Part shown: positions 1-13,639 of the stretch, piece by piece
Layout: each line of letters opens with the position of its first letter
How positions within the stretch are numbered: the stretch's first letter is position 1
DNA from: Diprion similis
Lineage: Eukaryota > Arthropoda > Insecta > Hymenoptera > Diprionidae
Reading direction: 5' to 3'
Assembly (NCBI RefSeq): GCF_021155765.1
Contig: NC_060108.1
Span: 20,733,025 to 20,797,024, forward strand
DNA length: 64,000 nt
Made by a program: the position numbers and the translations under genes
The notes under the pieces: model-generated
What the model was told of the DNA's origin: nothing
The model's input: only the letters and a program-made list of their open reading frames with translations
Databases searched by the model: none

Positions 1-2230
1 AACGGTCATACAAATCAATTCGGAGATTAGAAATTTTCAGCTTCAAAAATCGCAAAAAAAGTAAGGCTAACCCTTTGGATTTTTGGCGAAAATTTTAACA
101 ACTTTGAAAAGTGCTGCAATTAATTCTTTAGGGTACTATTCCGACGTAATTTTGCGAGAGAAATCGATTAAGCGCAGTCCCAATACGCTGCGAGTGACGG
201 ATCGAAAGTTACAGCCATTTAACTGCAGATTTTCATCGTCATTTCTCTGCTGTTGGTCCTACGCGTTTTTTAATGTGTTTTTTGAGTTCCTAGGGTCCCA
301 ATTAGCCAGGAAACGGTCATACAAATCAATTCGGAGATCAGAAATTTTTAGCTCTAAAAATCGCAAGAAAATTAAGGCTAACCCCTTTGGATTTTTGGCG
401 AAAATTTCGACGACTTTGAAAAGTGCTGCAATTAATTCTTTAGGGTACTATTCCGACGTAATTTTGCGAGAGAAATCGATTAAGCGCAGTCCTAATACGC
501 TGCGAGCAACGGATCGAAAGTTACAGCCGAAAAACTGCAGATTTTCATCGTCATTTCTCTGCTGTTAGTCCTACGCGTTTTTTAATGTGTTTTCTGAGTT
601 CCTGGGGTCCCAATTAGCCAGGAAACGGTCATACAAATCAATTCGGAGTAAAGAAATTTTCAGCTCCAAAAATCGCAAAAAAAGTAAGGCTAACCCCTTT
701 GGATTTTTGGCGAAAATTTCAACAACTTTGAAAAGTGCTGCAATTAATTCTTTAGGGTACTATTCCGACGTAATTTTGCCAGAGAAATCGATTAACCGCA
801 GTCCCAATACGCTGCGAGTGACGGATCGAAAGTTACAGTCAATTAACTGCAGATTTTCATCGTCATTTCTCTGCTGTTGGTCTCACGCGTTTTTGAATGT
901 GATTTTTCAGTTCCTGGGGTCCCAATTAGCCAGGAAACGGTCATACAAATAATTTCGGAGACCAGAAATTTTTAGCTCCAAAAATCGCAAAAAAGCAAGG
1001 CTAACCCCTTTGGATTTTTCATGAAAATTTCGACGACTTTGAAAAGAGCTGCAATTAAACCTTTAGGGTACTATTCCGACGTAATTTCGCGAGAGAAATC
1101 GATTAAGCGCAGTCCCAAGACGCTGCGAGCAACGGATCGAAAGTTACAGCCGAAAAACTGGAGATTTTCATCGTCATTACTCTGCTGTTGGTCCTACGCG
1201 TTTTTTAATGTGTTTTCTGAGTTCCTGGGGTCCCAATTAGCCAGGAAACGGTCATACAAATCAATTCGGAGATTAGAAATTTTCAGCTTCAACAATCGCA
1301 AAAAAAGTAAGGCTAACCCCTTTGGATTTTTGGCGAAAATTTTAACAACTTTGAAAAGTGCTGCAATTAATTCTTTAGGGTACTATTCCGACGTAATTTT
1401 GCGAGAGAAATCGATTAAGCGCAGTCCCAATACGCTGCGAGTGACGGATCGAAAGTTACAGCCATTTAACTGCAGATTTTCATCGTCATTTCTCTGCTGT
1501 TGGTCCTCCGCGTTTTTTAATGTGTTTTTTGAGTTCCTAGGGTCCCAATTAGCCAGGAAACGGTCATACAAATCAATTCGGAGATCAGAAATTTTTAGCT
1601 CTAAAAATCGCAAGAAAATTAAGGCTAACCCCTTTGGATTTTTGGCGAAAATTTCGACGACTTTGAAAAGTGCTGCAATTAATTCTTTAGGGTACTATTC
1701 CGACGTAATTTTGCGAGAGAAATCGATTAAGCGCAGTCCTAATACGCTGCGAGCAACGGATCGAAAGTTACAGCCGAAAAACTGCAGATTTTCATCGTCA
1801 TTTCTCTGCTGTTAGTCCTACGCGTTTTTTAATGTGTTTTCTGAGTTCCTGGGGTCCCAATTAGCCAGGAAACGGTCATACAAATCAATTCGGAGTAAAG
1901 AAATTTTCAGCTCCAAAAATCGCAAAAAAAGTAAGGCTAACCCCTTTGGATTTTTGGCGAAAATTTCAACAACTTTGAAAAGTGCTGCAATTAATTCTTT
2001 AGGGTACTATTCCGACGTAATTTTGCCAGAGAAATCGATTAACCGCAGTCCCAATACGCTGCGAGTGACGGATCGAAAGTTACAGTCAATTAACTGCAGA
2101 TTTTCATCGTCATTTCTCTGCTGTTGGTCTCACGCGTTTTTGAATGTGATTTTTCAGTTCCTGGGGTCCCAATTAGCCAGGAAACGGTCATACAAATAAT
2201 TTCGGAGACCAGAAATTTTTAGCTCCAAAA
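1..2230. repeat. Four-monomer duplication (1-980 and 1248-2230)
   Basis: The first three monomers recur almost identically about 1,247 bp (four monomers) downstream. They keep the same order of diagnostic variants (ccattt, then ccgaaa with a 'gttag' stop, then tcaatt with 'aaataattt'). This is a local higher-order repeat within the array. A second four-monomer step of 1,248 bp relates about 10,450-11,230 to about 11,700-12,480. Confidence 0.85.
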
Positions 2231-5200
2231 ATCGCAAAAAAGGAGGGCTAACCCCTTTGGATTTTTGGCGAAAATTTCGACGACTATGAAAAGTGCTGCA
2301 ATTAATTATTGAGGGTACTATTCCGACGTAATTTTGCGGGAGAAATCGATTAAGCGCAGTCCTAATACGCTGCGAGCAACGGATCGAAAGTTACAGCCGA
2401 AAAACTGCAGATTTTCATCGTCATTTCTCTGCTGTTAGTCCTACGCGTTTTTTAATGTGTTTTCTGAGTTCCTGGGGTCCCAATTAGCCTGGAAACGGTC
2501 ATACAAATCAATTCGGAGATCAGAAATTTTCAGCTCCAAAAATCGCAAAAAAAGTAAGGCTAACCCCTTTGGATTTTTGGCGAAAATTTCAACAACTTTG
2601 AAAAGTGCTGCAATTAATTCTTTAGGGTACTATTCCGACGTAGTTTTGCGAGCGAAATCGATTAAGCGCAGTCCCAATACGCTGCGAGTGACGGATCGAA
2701 AGTTACAGCCATTTAACTGCAGATTTTCATCGTCATTTCTCTGCTGTTGGTCCTACGCGTTTTTTAATGTGTTTTTTGAGTTCCTGGGGTCCCAATTAGC
2801 CAGGAAACGGTCATACAAATCAATTCGGAGATCAGAAATTTTCAGCTCCAAAAATCGCAAAAAAAGTAAGGCTAACCCCTTTGGATTTTTGGCGAAAATT
2901 TCAACGACTTTGAAAAGTGCTGCAATTGATTCTTTAGGGTACTATTCCGACGTAATTTTGCGAGAGAAATCGATTAAGCGCAGTCCCAATACGCTGCGAG
3001 TGACGGATCGAAAGTTACAGCCATTTAACTGCAGATTTCCATCGTCATTTCTCTGCTGTTGGTCCTACGCGTTTTTTAATGTGTTTTTTGAGTTCCTGGG
3101 GTCCCAATTAGCCAGGAAACGGTCATACAAATCAATTCGGAGATCAGAAATTTTCAGCTTCAAAAATCGCAAAAACAGTAAGGCTAACCCCTCTGGATTT
3201 TTGGCGAAAATTTCAACGACTTTGAAAAGTGCTGCAATTAATTCTTTAGGGTACTATTCCGACGTAATTTTGCGAGAGAAATCGATTAAGCGCAGTCCCA
3301 ATACGCTGCGAGTGACGGATCGAAAGTTACAGTCAATTAACTGCAGATTTTCATCGTCATTTCTCTGCTGTTGGTCCTACGCGTTTTTTAATGTGTTTTC
3401 TGAGTTCCTGGGGTCCCAATTAGCCAGGAAACGGTCATACAAATCAATTCGGAGATCAGAAATTTTCGGCTCCAAAAATCGCAACAAAAGTAAGGCTAAC
3501 CCCTTTGGATTTTTGGCGACAATTTCAACGACTTTGAAAAGTGCTGCAATTGATTCTTTAGGGTACTATTCCGACGTAATTTTGCGCGAGAAATCGATTA
3601 AGCGCAGTCCCAATACGCTGCGAGTGACGGATCGAAAGTTACAGCCAATTAACTGCAGATTTCCATCGTCATTTGTCTGCTGTTGGTCCTACGCGTTTTT
3701 TAATGTGTTTTTCGAGTTCCTGGGGTCCCGATTAGCCAGGAAACGGTCATACAAATCAATTCGGAGATCAGAGATTTTCAGCTCCAAAAATCGCAAAAAA
3801 AGTAAGGCTAACCCCTTTGGATTTTTGGCGAAAATTTCGACGACTTTGAAAAGTGCTGCAATTAATTCTTTAGGGTACTATTTCGACGTAATTTTGCGAG
3901 AGAAATCGATTAAGCGCAGTCCTTATACGCTGCGAGCAACGGATCGAAAGTTACAGCCGAAAAACTGCAGATTTTCATCGTCATTTCTCTGCTGTTGGTC
4001 CTACGCGTTTTTTAATGTGTTTTTTGAGTTCCTGAGGTCCCAATTAGCCGGGAAACGGTCATACAAACCAATTCGGAGACCAGAAATTTTTAGCTCCGAA
4101 AATCGCAAGAAAAGTAAGGCTAACCCCTTTGGATTTTTGGCGAAAATTTCGACGACTTTGAAAAGTGCTGCAATTAATTCTTTAGGGTACTATTCCGACG
4201 TAATTTTGCGAGAGAAATCGATTAAGCGCAGTCCTAATACGCTGCGAGCAACGGATCGAAAGTTACAGCCGAAAAACTGCAGATTTTCATCGTCATTTCT
4301 CTGCTGTTGGTCCTACGCGTTTTTTAATGTGTTTTCTGAGTTCCTGGGGTCCCAATTAGCCGGGAAACGGTCATACAAACCAATTCGGAGACCAGAAATT
4401 TTTAGCTCCAAAAATCGCAAGAAAAGTAAGGCTAACCCCTTTGGATTTTTGGCGAAAATTTCAACAACTTTGAAAAGTGCTGCAATTAATTCTTTAGGGT
4501 ACTATTCCGACGTAATTTTGCCAGAGAAATCGATGAAGCGCAGTCCCAATACGCTGCGAGTGACGGATCGAAAGTTACAGCCATTTAACTGCAGATTTTC
4601 ATGGTCATTTCTCTGCTGTTGGTCCTACGCGTTTTTTAATGTGTTTTTTGAGTTCCTGGGGTCCCAATTAGCCAGGAAACGGTCATACAAATCAATTCGG
4701 AGATCAGAAATTTTTAGCTCCAAAAATCGCAAAAAAAGTAAGGCTAACCCCTTTGGATTTTTGGCGAAAATTTCGACGACTTTGAAAAGTGCTGCAATTA
4801 ATTCTTTAGGGTACTATTCCGACGTAATTTTGCGAGAGAAATCGATTAAGCGCAGTCCTAATACGCTGCGAGCAACGGATCGAAAGTTACAGCCGAAAAA
4901 CTGCAGATTTTCATCGTCATTTCTCTGCTGTTAGTCCTACGCGTTTTTTAATGTGTTTTCTGAGTTCCTGGGGTCCCAATTAGCCAGGAAACGGTCATAC
5001 AAATCAATTCGGAGATCAGAAATTTTCAGCTCCAAAAATCGCAAAAAAAGTAAGGCTAACCCCTTTGGATTTTTGGCGAAAATTTCAACGACTTTGAAAA
5101 GTGCTGCAATTAATTCTTTAGGGTACTATTCCGACGTAATTTTGCGAGAGAAATCGATTAAGCGCAGTCCCAATACGCTGCGAGTGACGGATCGAAAGTT

Positions 5201-8200
5201 ACAGCCAATTAACTGCAGATTTTCATCGTCATTTCTCTGCTGTTGGTCCTACGCGTTTTTTAATGTGTTTTTTGAGTTCCTGGGGTCCCAATTAGCCGGG
5301 AAACGGTCATACAAATCAATTCGGAGACCAGAAATTTTTAGCTCCAAAAATCGCAAGAAAAGTAAGGCTAACCCCTTTGGATTTTTGGCGAAAATTTCGA
5401 CGACTTTGAAAAGTGCTGCAATTAATTCTTTAGGGTACTATTCCGACGTAATTTCGCGAGAGAAATCGATCAAGCGCAGTCCCAATACGCTGCGAGTGAC
5501 GGATCGAAAGTTACAGCCAATTAACTGCAGATTTTCATCGTCATTTCTCTGCTGTTGGTCCTACGCGTTTTTTAATGTGTTTTTTGAGTTCCTGGGGTCC
5601 CAATTAGCCGGGAAACGGTCATACAAATCAATTCGGAGACCAGAAATTTTTATCTCCAAAAATCGCAAGAAAAGTAAGGCTAACCCCTTTGGATTTTTGG
5701 CGAAAATTTCGACGACTTTGAAAAGTGCTGCAATTAATTCTTTAGGGTACTATTCCGACGTAATTTTGCGAGAGAAATCGATTAAGCGCAGTCCCAATAC
5801 GCTGCGAGTGACGGATCGAAAGTTACAGCGAAATAACTGCAGATTTTCATCGTCATTTCTCTGCTGTTGGTCCTACCCTTTTTTCAATGTGTTTTATGAG
5901 TTCCTGGGGTTCCAATTAGCCGAGAAACGGTCATACAAATCAATTCGGTAACCAGAAATTTTTGGCTTCAAAAATCGCAAAAAAAGCAAGGCTAACCCCT
6001 TTGGATTTTTCATGAAAATTTCGACGACTTTGAAAAGTGCTGCAATTAAACCTTTAGGGTACTATTCCGACGTAATTTCGCGAGAGAAATCGATTAAGCG
6101 CAGTCCCAATACGCTGCGAGTGACGGATCGAAAGTTACAGCCAAATAACTGCAGATTTTCATCGTCATTTCTCTGCTGTTGGTCCTACCCTTTTTTCAAT
6201 GTGTTTTTTGAGTTCCTGGGGTTCCAATTAGCCGGGAAACGGTCATACAAATCAATTCGGAGACCAGAAATTTTTAGCTCCAAAAATCGCAAGAAAAGTA
6301 AGGCTAACCCCTTTGGATTTTTGGCGAAAATTCCGACGACTTTGAAAAGTGCTGCAATTAATTCTTTAGGGTACTATTCCGACGTAATTTTGCGGGAGAA
6401 ATCGATTATGCGCAGTCCCAATACGCTGCGAGTGACGGATCGAAAATTACAGCCAAATAACTGCAGATTTTCATCGTCATTTCTCTGCTGTTGGTCCTAC
6501 CCTTTTTTCAATGTGTTTTATGAGTTCCTGGGGTTCCAATTAGCCGAGAAACGGTCATACAAATCAATTCGGTAACCAGAAATTTTTGACTTCAAAAATC
6601 GCAAAAAAAGCAAGGCTAACCCCTTTGGATTTTTCATGAAAATTTCGACGACTTTGAAAAGAGCTGCAATTAAACCTTTAGGGTACTATTCCGACGTAAT
6701 TTCGCGAGAGAAATCGATTAAGCGCAGTCCCAAGACGCTGCGAGCAACGGATCGAAAGTTACAGCCGAAAAACTGGAGATTTTCATCGTCATTACTCTGC
6801 TGTTGGTCCTACGCGTTTTTTAATGTGTTTTCTGAGTTCCTGGGGTCCCAATTAGCCAGGAAACGGTCATACAAATCAATTCGGAGATTAGAAATTTTCA
6901 GCTTCAAAAATCGCAAAAAAAGTAAGGCTAACCCCTTTGGATTTTTGGCGAAAATTTCAACAACTTTGAAAAGTGCTGCAATTAATTCTTTAGGGTACTA
7001 TTCCGACGTAATTTTGCGAGAGAAATCGATTAAGCGCAGTCCCAATACGCTGCGAGTGACGGATCGAAATTTACAGCCATTTAACTGCAGATTTTCATCG
7101 TCATTTCTCTGCTGTTGGTCCTACGCGTTTTTTAATGTGTTTTTTGAGTTCCTGGGGTCCCAATTAGCCAGGAAACGGTCATACAAATCAATTCGGAGAT
7201 TAGAAATTTTCAGCTTCAAAAATCGCAAAAAAAGTAAGGCTAACCCCTTTGGATTTTTGGCGAAAATTTTAACAACTTTGAAAAGTGCTGCAATTAATTC
7301 TTCAGGGTACTATTCCGACGTAATTTTGCGAGAGAAATCGATTAAGCGCAGTCCCAATACGCTGCGAGTGACGGATCGAAAGTTACAGCCATTTAACTGC
7401 AGATTTTCATCGTCATTTCTCTGCTGTTGGTCCTACGCGTTTTTTAATGTGTTTTTTGAGTTCCTGGGGTCCCAATTAGCCAGGAAACGGTCATACAAAT
7501 CAATTCGGAGATCAGAAATTTTTAGCTCTAAAAATCGCAAGAAAATTAAGGCTAACCCCTTTGGATTTTTGGCGAAAATTTCGACGACTTTGAAAAGTGC
7601 TGCAATTAATTCTTTAGGGTACTATTCCGACGTAATTTTGCGAGAGAAATCGATTAAGCGCAGTCCTAATACGCTGCGAGCAACGGATCGAAAGTTACAG
7701 CCGAAAAACTGCAGATTTTCATCGTCATTTCTCTGCTGTTAGTCCTACGCGTTTTTTAATGTGTTTTCTGAGTTCCTGGGGTCCCAATTAGCCAGGAAAC
7801 GGTCATACAAATCAATTCGGAGTGAAGAAATTTTCAGCTCCAAAAATCGCAAAAAAAGTAAGGCTAACCCCTTTGGATTTTTGGCGAAAATTTCAACAAC
7901 TTTGAAAAGTGCTGCAATTAATTCTTTAGGGTACTATTCCGACGTAATTTTGCCAGAGAAATCGATTAACCGCAGTCCCAATACGCTGCGAGTGACGGAT
8001 CGAAAGTTACAGTCAATTAACTGCAGATTTTCATCGTCATTTCTCTGCTGTTGGTCTCACGCGTTTTTGAATGTGATTTTTCAGTTCCTGGGGTCCCAAT
8101 TAGCCAGGAAACGGTCATACAAATAATTTCGGAGACCAGAAATTTTTAGCTCCAAAAATCGCAAAAAAGGAGGGCTAACCCCTTTGGATTTTTGGCGAAA

Positions 8201-11200
8201 ATTTCGACGACTATGAAAAGTGCTGCAATTAATTATTGAGGGTACTATTCCGACGTAATTTTGCGGGAGAAATCGATTAAGCGCAGTCCTAATACGCTGC
8301 GAGCAACGGATCGAAAGTTACAGCCGAAAAACTGCAGATTTTCATCGTCATTTCTCTGCTGTTAGTCCTACGCGTTTTTTAATGTGTTTTCTGAGTTCCT
8401 GGGGTCCCAATTAGCCTGGAAACGGTCATACAAATCAATTCGGAGATCAGAAATGTTCAGCTCCAAAAATCGCAAAAAAAGTAAGGCTAACCCCTTTGGA
8501 TTTTTGGCGAAAATTTCAACAACTTTGAAAAGTGCTGCAATTAATTCTTTAGGGTACTATTCCGACGTAGTTTTGCCAGCGAAATCGATTAAGCGCAGTC
8601 CCAATACGCTGCGAGTGACGGATCGAAAGTTACAGCCATTTAACTGCAGATTTTCATCGTCATTTCTCTGCTGTTGGTCTCACGCGTTTTTTCATGTGTT
8701 TTTTCAGTTCCTGGGGTCCCAATTAGCCAGGAAACGGTCATACAAATAATTTCGGAGACCAGAAATTTTTAGCTCCAAAAATCGCAAAAAAAGTAAGGCT
8801 AACCCCCTTGGATTTTTGGCGAAAATTTCGACGACTTTGAAAAGTGCTGCAATTAATTCTTTAGGGTACTATTCCGACGTAATTTTGCGGGAGAAATCGA
8901 TTAAGCGCAGTCCCAATACGCTGCGAGTGACGGATCGAAAGTTACAGCCCAATAACTGCAGATTTTCATCGTCATTTCTCTGCTGTTGGTCCTACGCGTT
9001 TTTAAATGTGTTTTTTGAGTTCCTGGGGTCCCAATTAGCCAGGAAACGGTCATACAAATTAATTCGGAGACCAGAAATTTTCAGCCACAAAAATCGCAAA
9101 AAAAGTAAGGCTAACCCCTTTGGATTTTTGGCGAAAATTTCATCAACTTTGAAAAGTGCTGCAATTAATTCTTTAGGGTACTATTCCGACGTAATTTTGC
9201 GAGAGAAATCGATTAAGCGCAGTCCCAATACGCTGCGAGTGACGGATCGAAAGTTACAGCCATTTAACTGCAGATTTTCATCGTCATTTCTCTGCTGTTG
9301 GTCCTACGCGTTTTTTAATGTGTTTTTTGAGTTCCTGGGGTCCCAATTAGCCAGGAAACGGTCATACAAATCAATTCGGAGATCAGAAATTTTCAGCTCC
9401 AAAAATCGCAAAAAAAGTAAGGCTAACCCCTTTGGATTTTTGGCGAAAATTTCAACGACTTTGAAAAGTGCTGCAATTGATTCTTTAGGGTACTATTCCG
9501 ACGTAATTTTGCGAGAGAAATCGATTAAGCGCAGTCCCAATACGCTGCGAGTGACGGATCGAAAGTTACAGCCATTTAACTGCAGATTTTCATCGTCATT
9601 TCTCTGCTGTTGGTCCTACGCGTTTTTTAATGTGTTTTTTGAGTTCCTGGGGTCCCAATTAGCCAGGAAACGGTCATACAAATCAATTCGGAGATCAGAA
9701 ATTTTCAGCTTCAAAAATCGCAAAAACAGTAAGGCTAACCCCTCTGGATTTTTGGCGAAAATTTCAACGACTTTGAAAAGTGCTGCAATTAATTCTTTAG
9801 GGTACTATTCCGACGTAATTTTGCGAGAGAAATCGATTAAGCGCAGTCCCAATACGCTGCGAGTGACGGATCGAAAGTTACAGTCAATTAACTGCAGATT
9901 TTCATCGTCATTTCTCTGCTGTTGGTCCTACGCGTTTTTTAATGTGTTTTCTGAGTTCCTGGGGTCCCAATTAGCCAGGAAACGGTCATACAAATCAATT
10001 CGGAGATCAGAAATTTTCGGCTCCAAAAATCGCAAAAAAAGTAAGGCTAACCCCTTTGGATTTTTGGCGACAATTTCAACGACTTTGAAAAGTGCTGCAA
10101 TTGATTCTTTAGGGTACTATTCCGACGTAATTTTGCGCGAGAAATCGATTAAGCGCAGTCCCAATACGCTGCGAGTGACGGATCGAAAGTTACAGCCAAT
10201 TAACTGCAGATTTTCATCGTCATTTGTCTGCTGTTGGTCCTACGCGTTTTTTAATGTGTTTTTCGAGTTCCTGGGGTCCCGATTAGCCAGGAAACGGTCA
10301 TACAAATCAATTCGGAGATCAGAGATTTTCAGCTCCAAAAATCGCAAGAAAAGTAAGGCTAACCCCTTTGGATTTTTGGCGAAAATTTCGACGACTTTGC
10401 AAAGTGCTGCAATTAATTCTTTAGGGTACTATTCCGACGTAGTTTTGCGAGAGAAATCGATTAAGCGCAGTCCCAATACGCTGCGAGTGACGGATCGGAA
10501 GTTACAGCCATTTAACTGCAGATTTTCATCGTCATTTCTCTGCTGTTGGTCTCACGCGTTTTTTAATGTGTCTTTTCAGTTCCTGGGGTCCCAATTAGCC
10601 AGGAAACGGTCATACAAATCAATTCGGAGATCAGAAATTTTTAGCTCCAAAAATCGCAAAAAAAGTAAGGCTAACCCCTTTGGATTTTTGGCGAAAATTT
10701 CGACGACTTTGAAAAGTGCTGCAATTAATTCTTTAGGGTACTATTCCGACGTAATTTTGCGAGAGAAATCGATTAAGCGCAGTCCTAATACGCTGCGAGC
10801 AACGGATCGAAAGTTACAGCCGAAAAACTGCAGATTTTCATCGTCATTTCTCTGCTGTTAGTCCTACGCGTTTTTTAATGTGTTTTCTGAGTTTCTGGGG
10901 TCCCAATTAGCCAGGAAACGGTCATACAAATCAATTCGGAGATCAGAAATTTTCAGCTCCAAAAATCGCAAAAAAAGTAAGGCTAACCCCTTTGGATTTT
11001 TGGCGAAAATTTCAACGACTTTGAAAAGTGCTGCAATTAATTCTTTAGGGTACTATTCCGACGTAATTCTGCGAGAGAAATCGATTAAGCGCAGTCCCAA
11101 TACGCTGCGAGTGACGGATCGAAAGTTACAGCCAATTAACTGCAGATTTTCATCGTCATTTCTCTGCTGTTGGTCCTACGCGTTTTTTAATGTGTTTTTT

Positions 11201-13400
11201 GAGTTCCTGGGGTCCCAATTAGCCGGGAAACGGTCATACAAATCAATTCGGAGACCAGAAATTTTTAGCTCCAAAAATCGCAAGAAAAGTAAGGCTAACC
11301 CCTTTGGATTTTTGGCGAAAATTTCGACGACTTTGAAAAGTGCTGCAATTAATTCTTTAGGGTACTATTCCGACGTAATTTTGCGAGAGAAATCGATTAA
11401 GCGCAGTCCTAATACGCTGCGAGCAACGGATCGAAAGTTACAGCCGAAAAACTGCAGATTTTCATCGTCATTTCTCTGCTGTTGGTCCTACGCGTTTTTT
11501 AATGTGTTTTCTGAGTTCCTGGGGTCCCAATTAGCCAGGAAACGGTCATACAAACCAATTCGGAGACCAGAAATTTTTAGCTCCAAAAATCGCAAGAAAA
11601 GTAAGGCTAACCCCTTTGGATTTTTGGCGAAAATTTCGACGACTTTGAAAAGTGCTGCAATTAATTCTTTAGGGTACTATTCCGACGTAGTTTTGCGAGA
11701 GAAATCGATTAAGCGCAGTCCCAATACGCTGCGAGTGACGGATCGGAAGTTACAGCCATTTAACTGCAGATTTTCATCGTCATTTCTCTGCTGTTGGTCT
11801 CACGCGTTTTTTAATGTGTTTTTTCAGTTCCTGGGGTCCCAATTAGCCAGGAAACGGTCATACAAATCAATTCGGAGATCAGAAATTTTTAGCTCCAAAA
11901 ATCGCAAAAAAAGTAAGGCTAACCCCTTTGGATTTTTGGCGAAAATTTCGACGACTTTGAAAAGTGCTGCAATTAATTCTTTAGGGTACTATTCCGACGT
12001 AATTTTGCGAGAGAAATCGATTAAGCGCAGTCCTAATACGCTGCGAGCAACGGATCGAAAGTTACAGCCGAAAAACTGCAGATTTTCATCGTCATTTCTC
12101 TGCTGTTAGTCCTACGCGTTTTTTAATGTGTTTTCTGAGTTTCTGGGGTCCCAATTAGCCAGGAAACGGTCATACAAATCAATTCGGAGATCAGAAATTT
12201 TCAGCTCCAAAAATCGCAAAAAAAGTAAGGCTAACCCCTTTGGATTTTTGGCGAAAATTTCAACGACTTTGAAAAGTGCTGCAATTAATTCTTTAGGGTA
12301 CTATTCCGACGTAATTTTGCGAGAGAAATCGATTAAGCGCAGTCCCAATACGCTGCGAGTGACGGATCGAAAGTTACAGCCAATTAACTGCAGATTTTCA
12401 TCGTCATTTCTCTGCTGTTGGTCCTACGCGTTTTTTAATGTGTTTTTTGAGTTCCTGGGGTCCCAATTAGCCGGGAAACGGTCATACAAATCAATTCGGA
12501 GACCAGAAATTTTTAGCTCCAAAAATCGCAAGAAAAGTAAGGCTAACCCCTTTGGATTTTTGGCGAAAATTTCGACGACTTTGAAAAGTGCTGCAATTAA
12601 TTCTTTAGGGTACTATTCCGACGTAATTTCGCGAGAGAAATCGATCAAGCGCAGTCCCAATACGCTGCGAGTGACGGATCGAAAGTTACAGCCAATTAAC
12701 TGCAGATTTTCATCGTCATTTCTCTGCTGTTGGTCCTACGCGTTTTTTAATGTGTTTTTTGAGTTCCTGGGGTCCCAATTAGCCGGGAAACGGTCATACA
12801 AATCAATTCGGAGACCAGAAATTTTTATCTCCAAAAATCGCAAGAAAAGTAAGGCTAACCCCTTTGGATTTTTGGCGAAAATTTCGACGACTTTGAAAAG
12901 TGCTGCAATTAATTCTTTAGGGTACTATTCCGACGTAATTTTGCGAGAGAAATCGATTAAGCGCAGTCCCAATACGCTGCGAGTGACGGATCGAAAGTTA
13001 CAGCGAAATAACTGCAGATTTTCATCGTCACTTCTCTGCTGTTGGTCCTACCCTTTTTTCAATGTGTTTTATGAGTTCCTGGGGTTCCAATTAGCCGAGA
13101 AACGGTCATACAAATCAATTCGGTAACCAGAAATTTTTGGCTTCAAAAATCGCAAAAAAAGCAAGGCTAACCCCTTTGGATTTTTCATGAAAATTTCGAC
13201 GACTTTGAAAAGTGCTGCAATTAAACCTTTAGGGTACTATTCCGACGTAATTTCGCGAGAGAAATCGATTAAGCGCAGTCCCAATACGCTGCGAGTGACG
13301 GATCGAAAGTTACAGCCAAATAACTGCAGATTTTCATCGTCATTTCTCTGCTGTTGGTCCTACCCTTTTTTCAATGTGTTTTTTGAGTTCCTGGGGTTCC
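1021..13400. repeat. Large duplication of about 18-23 monomers within the array
   Basis: The left part (about 1,021-6,200) is matched in order by the right part (about 6,636-13,400). Rare private variants prove the pairing. A 'catgaaaatttcg' junction with ctggag recurs from 1,021 to 6,636 (18 monomers apart). An 'attattgagg' monomer recurs from about 2,305 to about 8,232 (19 monomers). An 'aaaaacagtaagg' monomer is about 21 monomers apart. A 'cggtaaccag' monomer recurs from 5,946 to 13,121 (23 monomers). The growing offset shows monomer-sized gains and losses after the duplication, as expected from unequal exchange. Confidence 0.8.
2524..2589. repeat. Inverted repeat (potential hairpin) inside each satellite monomer
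   Basis: This is one representative copy. The left arm reads AAATTTTC, AGCT, CCAAAAATC (2524-2544). The right arm reads GATTTTTGG, C, GAAAATTT (2572-2589). The outer 8 bp and inner 9 bp pair perfectly, with a 4-nt against 1-nt internal bulge and a 27-nt loop. The same arms are present in most of the 44 monomers. Some copies carry small changes, such as a shorter A-run or 'tttttagct' in the left arm. Confidence 0.8.
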
Positions 13401-13639
13401 AATTAGCCAGGAAACGGTCATACAAATCAATTCGGAGATCAGAAATTTTCAGCTCCAAAAATCGCAAAAAAAGTAAGGCTAACCCCTTTGGATTTTTGGC
13501 GAAAATTTCGACGACTTTGAAAAGTGCTGCAATTAATTCTTTAGGGCACTATTCTGACGTAATTTCGCGAGAGAAATCGATTAAGCGCAGTCCCAATACG
13601 CTGCGAGCAACGGATCGAGCGTTACAGCTAAAAAATAAT

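Larger units (their letters stand above)
1..13635. repeat. Tandem satellite array, 312-bp monomer, 44 copies
   Basis: A head-to-tail repeat fills this stretch and continues beyond the left edge. An anchor around 'ggatcgaaagttacag' recurs 44 times, from about 200 to about 13,614, with mean spacing close to 312 bp. Copies differ by scattered substitutions and rare 1-bp indels. Common variant classes sit just after the anchor (ccattt, ccaatt, ccgaaa, ccaaat, tcaatt before 'aactg'). Nearly every monomer has one CTGCAG site; the exceptions read ctggag near 1,160 and 6,775. The period is divisible by three and one plus-strand frame is stop-free in most copies, which gives long open frames (up to 825 codons at 2457-4934). 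The variants that separate copies mostly change amino acids, so I treat this as non-coding satellite DNA. I do not recognise the family. Confidence 0.95.

Noticed and set aside
1383-1613. Minus-strand open frame within the satellite
   Set aside because: It is a shadow frame inside one monomer, not shared by most copies and without recognisable features.
2457-4934. 825-codon open frame as a repetitive protein gene
   Set aside because: It is the satellite monomer read in its one open frame. Differences between copies are mainly amino-acid replacing, there is no domain, and stops occur at inherited positions.
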